From Oscillospiraceae bacterium (GTDB lineage Bacteria > Bacillota > Clostridia > Oscillospirales > Oscillospiraceae): a stretch of DNA of 8,646 bases. Both the position numbers and the translations under genes were made by a program. This document shows positions 5,817 to 8,646 of the stretch, in pieces; the first letter of the stretch is position 1; each line of letters begins with the position of its first letter. The stretch covers positions 1-8,646 of the forward strand of contig JAITGW010000153.1 in assembly GCA_031280325.1 (NCBI GenBank), given 5' to 3'. The notes beneath the pieces are model-generated. The model was not told the DNA's origin. It ran no database searches and saw only the letters and a program-made list of their open reading frames with translations.

Positions 5817-7288
5817 AGCTCTATTTGCGGGGACACAATGAAAAATACGCGGCAGAGCAGATTATGCTCCAAATGTTTCCCGAGGAAAAGCCGCAGTTTG
5901 TGGATTCTCCGCCCGCGCCCGAAGAAAAGCATGTCCGCGTGGGACTTGGGGCGCACCGCGCGACCGCCGCGGTATACGAAAACGGCGTGCGCCATTTCGG
6001 CGCAGCGCAAATCAAGCTTTGCGGAGCGCTTTCTGATACGGAACGGCTGCGGGCGCGGCGGCGCGCGATAAAAAACGCAGTCTTCCGCGCCGCGCAAAAG
6101 GCTCGCCCGGCGGAAGCTCCGTGGGGTTCCGCCGCGGGAATCCGCCCGGCAAGCATTGTCACAAAAATGCTCCTCGCCGGGATGGACAGGCGGGAAGCGG
6201 CACGCGAATTCCGGCGGAGCTATTTCGTGTCAAAAGACAGGACGGCGCTTGCCCTCTCCTGCGCGGGCGCGGAGCTTGAGGCGAGAGCGGGTTTTTCGCC
6301 GCGCGACGTTGCCGTATATCTCGGCGTGCCGTTCTGCCCGACGCGCTGCGCCTATTGCTCGTTTGTGTCGCTGGGCGTTGAGAAATCGCTGAAGCTTTTG
6401 CCGTCGTTTGCGGACGCGCTCTTGCTTGAGATCGCGGCGCTGGGCGCGGCGCTGCGCGGCACGGGCGCCGTAATTTTCGCGCTGTATATTGGCGGCGGAA
6501 CGCCCACGACACTCTCGGATTCGCAGCTTGATATCATTCTTACAGCGCTGCGCGAGCACCTCGACCTGTCGTCTTTGAGGGAATTTACCGTTGAGGCGGG
6601 CCGTCCCGACACGATTACGGAAAGCAACGCCGCGCTTCTGCGTGCTCATGGCGCGGGGCGAGTTTCCGTGAATCCGCAGACATTTTCAGACGCGGTTCTG
6701 ACCGATATCGGGCGGCGGCACACCGTCGCGGATACATACCGCGCGTATGAGACGGTACGCGCGGCGGGCTTTGACGCTGTTAACATGGATCTTATCGCGG
6801 GTCTTCCCGGCGACACGCCGGCGGGCTTTGCGCGTTCGCTTGACCTGGCGCTGGAGCTCGCGCCGGAGAACATCACAGTACACTCGCTGTCGCGCAAGCG
6901 GGGCAGCCGCGTAACGACAGAGGAAACTCCCGTGCCGGACGGCGGCAGTGTCGCGCGTATGCTCGATTATTCGATTGCTCGTCTGAGTGAAAGCAGCTTC
7001 TCGCCGTATTATCTCTATCGGCAAAAGTTCACCTCCGGCGGCTTTGAAAACACGGGCTGGACAAAGCCGGGGCATGTCTGCCTGTACAACATCGCAATGA
7101 TGGACGAAGCCGCGACAGTGCTCAGTCTCGGCGGCGGCGGAGTTACAAAGCTGCTGCGCCGGGACAGCGGAAAAATCACGCGTATATTTAACCCGAAATA
7201 TCCATATGAATATATCGAGCGCCTGGGCGAGATAACCGCCCGCAAGGCGGATTTGCGCAAATTTTTCAGTGAGGAACTTGGGGTATGA
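5813..7288 (+). CDS. hemZ: HemZ-type radical SAM protein (oxygen-independent coproporphyrinogen III oxidase family)
   Basis: The HemN/HemW/HemZ family uses a 4Fe-4S cluster and S-adenosylmethionine; the named reaction is decarboxylation of coproporphyrinogen III to protoporphyrinogen IX in heme synthesis. The 491 residues match HemZ length (B. subtilis about 500). An N-terminal HemZ-specific region (about 1-165, with GIRPASIVTKML at 109-120) precedes the radical SAM core. The cluster motif is CPTRCAYC with Cys175, Cys179 and Cys182. The SAM-binding segment is YIGGGTPT (225-232), followed by the HemZ-diagnostic VEAGRPDTI (260-268) and NPQTF (287-291). The C-terminal HemN-like part has YYLYRQKF (399-406) and GFENTGW. 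All key residues are present. It starts inside the hydrolase stop (ATGA) with no ribosome site of its own, suggesting reinitiation. No other heme gene is in the window, so the true substrate here is not established; a HemW-like or other porphyrin role is possible. Confidence 0.94.
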   Translation: MKLYLRGHNEKYAAEQIMLQMFPEEKPQFVDSPPAPEEKHVRVGLGAHRATAAVYENGVRHFGAAQIKLCGALSDTERLRARRRAIKNAVFRAAQKARPAEAPWGSAAGIRPASIVTKMLLAGMDRREAAREFRRSYFVSKDRTALALSCAGAELEARAGFSPRDVAVYLGVPFCPTRCAYCSFVSLGVEKSLKLLPSFADALLLEIAALGAALRGTGAVIFALYIGGGTPTTLSDSQLDIILTALREHLDLSSLREFTVEAGRPDTITESNAALLRAHGAGRVSVNPQTFSDAVLTDIGRRHTVADTYRAYETVRAAGFDAVNMDLIAGLPGDTPAGFARSLDLALELAPENITVHSLSRKRGSRVTTEETPVPDGGSVARMLDYSIARLSESSFSPYYLYRQKFTSGGFENTGWTKPGHVCLYNIAMMDEAATVLSLGGGGVTKLLRRDSGKITRIFNPKYPYEYIERLGEITARKADLRKFFSEELGV

Positions 7289-8217
7289 GCATCGAGCTTA
7301 GCTACATATTGGAGAGACTTTCGCGGGATGCTCCCGGCTTTGTCGCCGAGTGCGAAAGCGAGTATGCGCGGAAAGTTGCGGTCGCCGCGTCTGACATTGC
7401 GGAAAGCCTTGTGACAAGCCCGATCGTGCTTCTGTCCGGTCCGTCAGGCTCCGGCAAGACAACAACGGCGAAAAAACTGCGCGAGGAGCTTAATATAAAG
7501 GGAATCCGCGCGCATACGGTGTCGCTTGACGACTATTTCCTGTCGCCGAGCCTTGCGGGCGCGCCGAAAACGCCGGAGGGCGACCATGATTTCGAGTCCC
7601 CCGCCTGCATAGACTGGGCGCTGCTTGGTGAGCATTTCACTGCGCTGCAAAGCAGGCGCGGGATCGAGCTGCCGCATTTTTCATTTGCGGCGCAGACCCG
7701 GTCAAATAAAGTCACGCCGCTGAAGCTGGGGCGCGACGAGATCGCGATTTTCGAGGGAATCCACGCGCTGTCAGATCGGATTACCGGCGCCCATCCGGAG
7801 GCGTATCGCCTCTATATCAGCGCGCGCAGCAGCATTACTGACGGCGGCGCGGTGTTTTTCAAGGGCACGTGGGCGCGCCTTGTGCGCCGCGTGATCCGCG
7901 ACGAGATGTTCCGCGCATCCGACGCGAATTTTACTCTCGCACTCTGGGCGAACGTGCGGCGAGGCGAAAAGGCTCACATATCGCCGTTCCGGGATACCGC
8001 GCGGCTGAAGCTTGACACGCTTCTGCCGTATGAACTTGCCGCAGTGAAAAGCGCCGCGCGCGCTGTTTTTGAGCGCGCGCGGCCCGGTATCGAACGGTAT
8101 GACGAGGTGCGCGAAATACTTCGCGCTTATGAGCGCGTGCCTGATTTTGACACGGCGCTTGTCCCGAAGAACTCCATCCTGCGAGAGTTTTTGAGCGGCA
8201 GTTCGTATGAATACTAG
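7285..8217 (+). CDS. P-loop nucleoside kinase, uridine kinase-like (no TGS-type extension)
   Basis: Probably phosphorylates a nucleoside such as uridine or cytidine with ATP or GTP in the cytosol. Walker A is GPSGSGKTT (52-60). Kinase motifs follow: SLDDYFLS (80-87), HDFESP (101-106, the counterpart of YDFDHP in Udk), PHFSF (130-134), FEGIHAL (156-162) and the lid RRVIRDEMFR (201-210). The region from 196 to 256 (LVRRVIRDEMFR, WANVRRGE, PYELAAVKS) resembles the kinase half of the clostridial proteins in which a TGS/ThrRS-like N-terminal region of about 250 residues precedes the kinase. Here only about 50 residues precede the P-loop, with no sign of decay, so this is a short form. The ATG overlaps the hemZ stop as ATGA, and AGGA lies 9 nt upstream, so it is the last gene of the three-gene operon. 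Substrate is inferred from family; the link to hemZ is unexplained. Confidence 0.88.
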   Translation: MSIELSYILERLSRDAPGFVAECESEYARKVAVAASDIAESLVTSPIVLLSGPSGSGKTTTAKKLREELNIKGIRAHTVSLDDYFLSPSLAGAPKTPEGDHDFESPACIDWALLGEHFTALQSRRGIELPHFSFAAQTRSNKVTPLKLGRDEIAIFEGIHALSDRITGAHPEAYRLYISARSSITDGGAVFFKGTWARLVRRVIRDEMFRASDANFTLALWANVRRGEKAHISPFRDTARLKLDTLLPYELAAVKSAARAVFERARPGIERYDEVREILRAYERVPDFDTALVPKNSILREFLSGSSYEY

Positions 8218-8240
8218 CGGGGCGCGCCTGTGTGCCCCGC
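8217..8240 (+). terminator. Hairpin ending the hydrolase-hemZ-kinase operon, shared with the convergent gene
   Basis: GCGGGGCGCG (beginning at the last base of the kinase stop codon) pairs with TGTGCCCCGC around a CCTG loop: 10 bp with two G-U pairs. The stem is strong, but only short T runs (8244-8246, 8252-8254) follow, and there is no T run on the minus strand. It lies between convergent genes whose stops are 27 nt apart. Confidence 0.5.
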
Positions 8241-8244
8241 CGGT

Positions 8245-8646
8245 TTACGCCTTTATCTCAAAAAGCCGGCCGACCTTGCCGGGATTTACCGACTCATAGT
8301 ACGCGAAAACTGTTTTCCCCGATGAAATAAACCGGGGGCGCACCGCGTTTGCCCCCGGTACGTAGGGACTGTTTATGAGAGAATCAAACTCTTCCCGCAC
8401 AAGGCTTTCGCCGTTCTTTGTGAGGATATACGCCTGCCCGTTGGAGTTAGAGGTCAAGGCGAATTTTTCCGCGCCCGCAAGAAAGAAATACCATGCGTTA
8501 ACGCCGGAAGAATCCAGCGCGGCGCTGCCGCCGTCCTTTGTAAACAGCGCGGTTTCATATTTGCCGGTGAGCTGACCGTCCTCCGCAGGAAGCTGATAAG
8601 AAACGCAAATATAGTCTCCAAGCATCGCAAAGGCTTGCAGCTTCAC
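8245..8646 (-). CDS. Hypothetical protein, C-terminal fragment running off the right edge
   Basis: An open frame enters from the right edge and ends at TAA (8247-8245); 133 residues are visible. The first codon at the edge is GTG but is most likely internal, since the frame is still open there and no ribosome site can be seen. The sequence is rich in beta-strand-like patterns (LGDYICVSYQL, KYETALFTKDG, KFALTSNSNGQAYILTKNG, KTVFAYYES, KVGRLFEI). These alternate hydrophobic strands with Gly/Asn/Asp turns, as in beta-propeller or other repeated beta-sheet proteins. No catalytic motif, Cys pair or membrane segment is seen in this part. It is convergent with the kinase gene. I do not recognise the family and assign no function. 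Confidence 0.75.
   Translation of the reverse strand: MKLQAFAMLGDYICVSYQLPAEDGQLTGKYETALFTKDGGSAALDSSGVNAWYFFLAGAEKFALTSNSNGQAYILTKNGESLVREEFDSLINSPYVPGANAVRPRFISSGKTVFAYYESVNPGKVGRLFEIKA

Overview
The window is ordinary chromosomal DNA from a GC-rich bacterium, most likely an anaerobic member of the Bacillota (Clostridia-like). That placement is an inference. It rests on a HemZ-type radical SAM protein preceded by a YqgX-type metallo-beta-lactamase protein, a nucleoside kinase of the clostridial uridine-kinase-like type, a FloT-like flotillin, a pgk-tpiA-gpmI glycolytic operon, strong AGGAGG ribosome binding sites, and a tRNA-Gly gene with an encoded CCA end. I see no insertion sequences, phage genes, CRISPR arrays or obvious signs of horizontal transfer.

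Left part (1-3351, minus strand): a lower-glycolysis operon transcribed right to left. A promoter at 3323-3351 drives pgk, then tpiA after a 32-nt gap, then gpmI, whose TTG start overlaps the tpiA stop. gpmI runs off the left edge before its last roughly 80 codons. The three enzymes link 1,3-bisphosphoglycerate, triose phosphates and 2-phosphoglycerate. No gap gene lies upstream of pgk; eno could lie beyond the left edge.

Middle (3370-4945, minus strand): a stand-alone flotillin-like gene with its own promoter (4917-4945), a strong ribosome binding site and a good intrinsic terminator (3370-3404) that separates it from the pgk promoter. It has no NfeD partner beside it. Its coiled-coil part includes four tandem 11-residue repeats.

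Right part (5008-8240, plus strand): a near-consensus promoter starts a tRNA-Gly(GCC) gene. Only 68 nt later come three overlapping genes: a metallo-beta-lactamase-fold hydrolase, hemZ, and a P-loop nucleoside (uridine-like) kinase. Both internal junctions are ATGA overlaps, so the three are probably translated in a coupled way, and the transcript may begin at the tRNA promoter. A hairpin at 8217-8240 closes the unit and is shared with a convergent minus-strand gene of unknown function, of which only the C-terminal 134 codons (including the stop) are in the window.

Every stretch above 300 bases is covered by a gene. The largest gap, 4796-5054, holds the divergent flotillin and tRNA promoters with an inverted repeat between them. 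I did not find a convincing undescribed system. The points most worth a second look are the tRNA-led operon, the orphan flotillin, the unusual triosephosphate isomerase loop 6, and the kinase lacking the usual N-terminal TGS-type extension.
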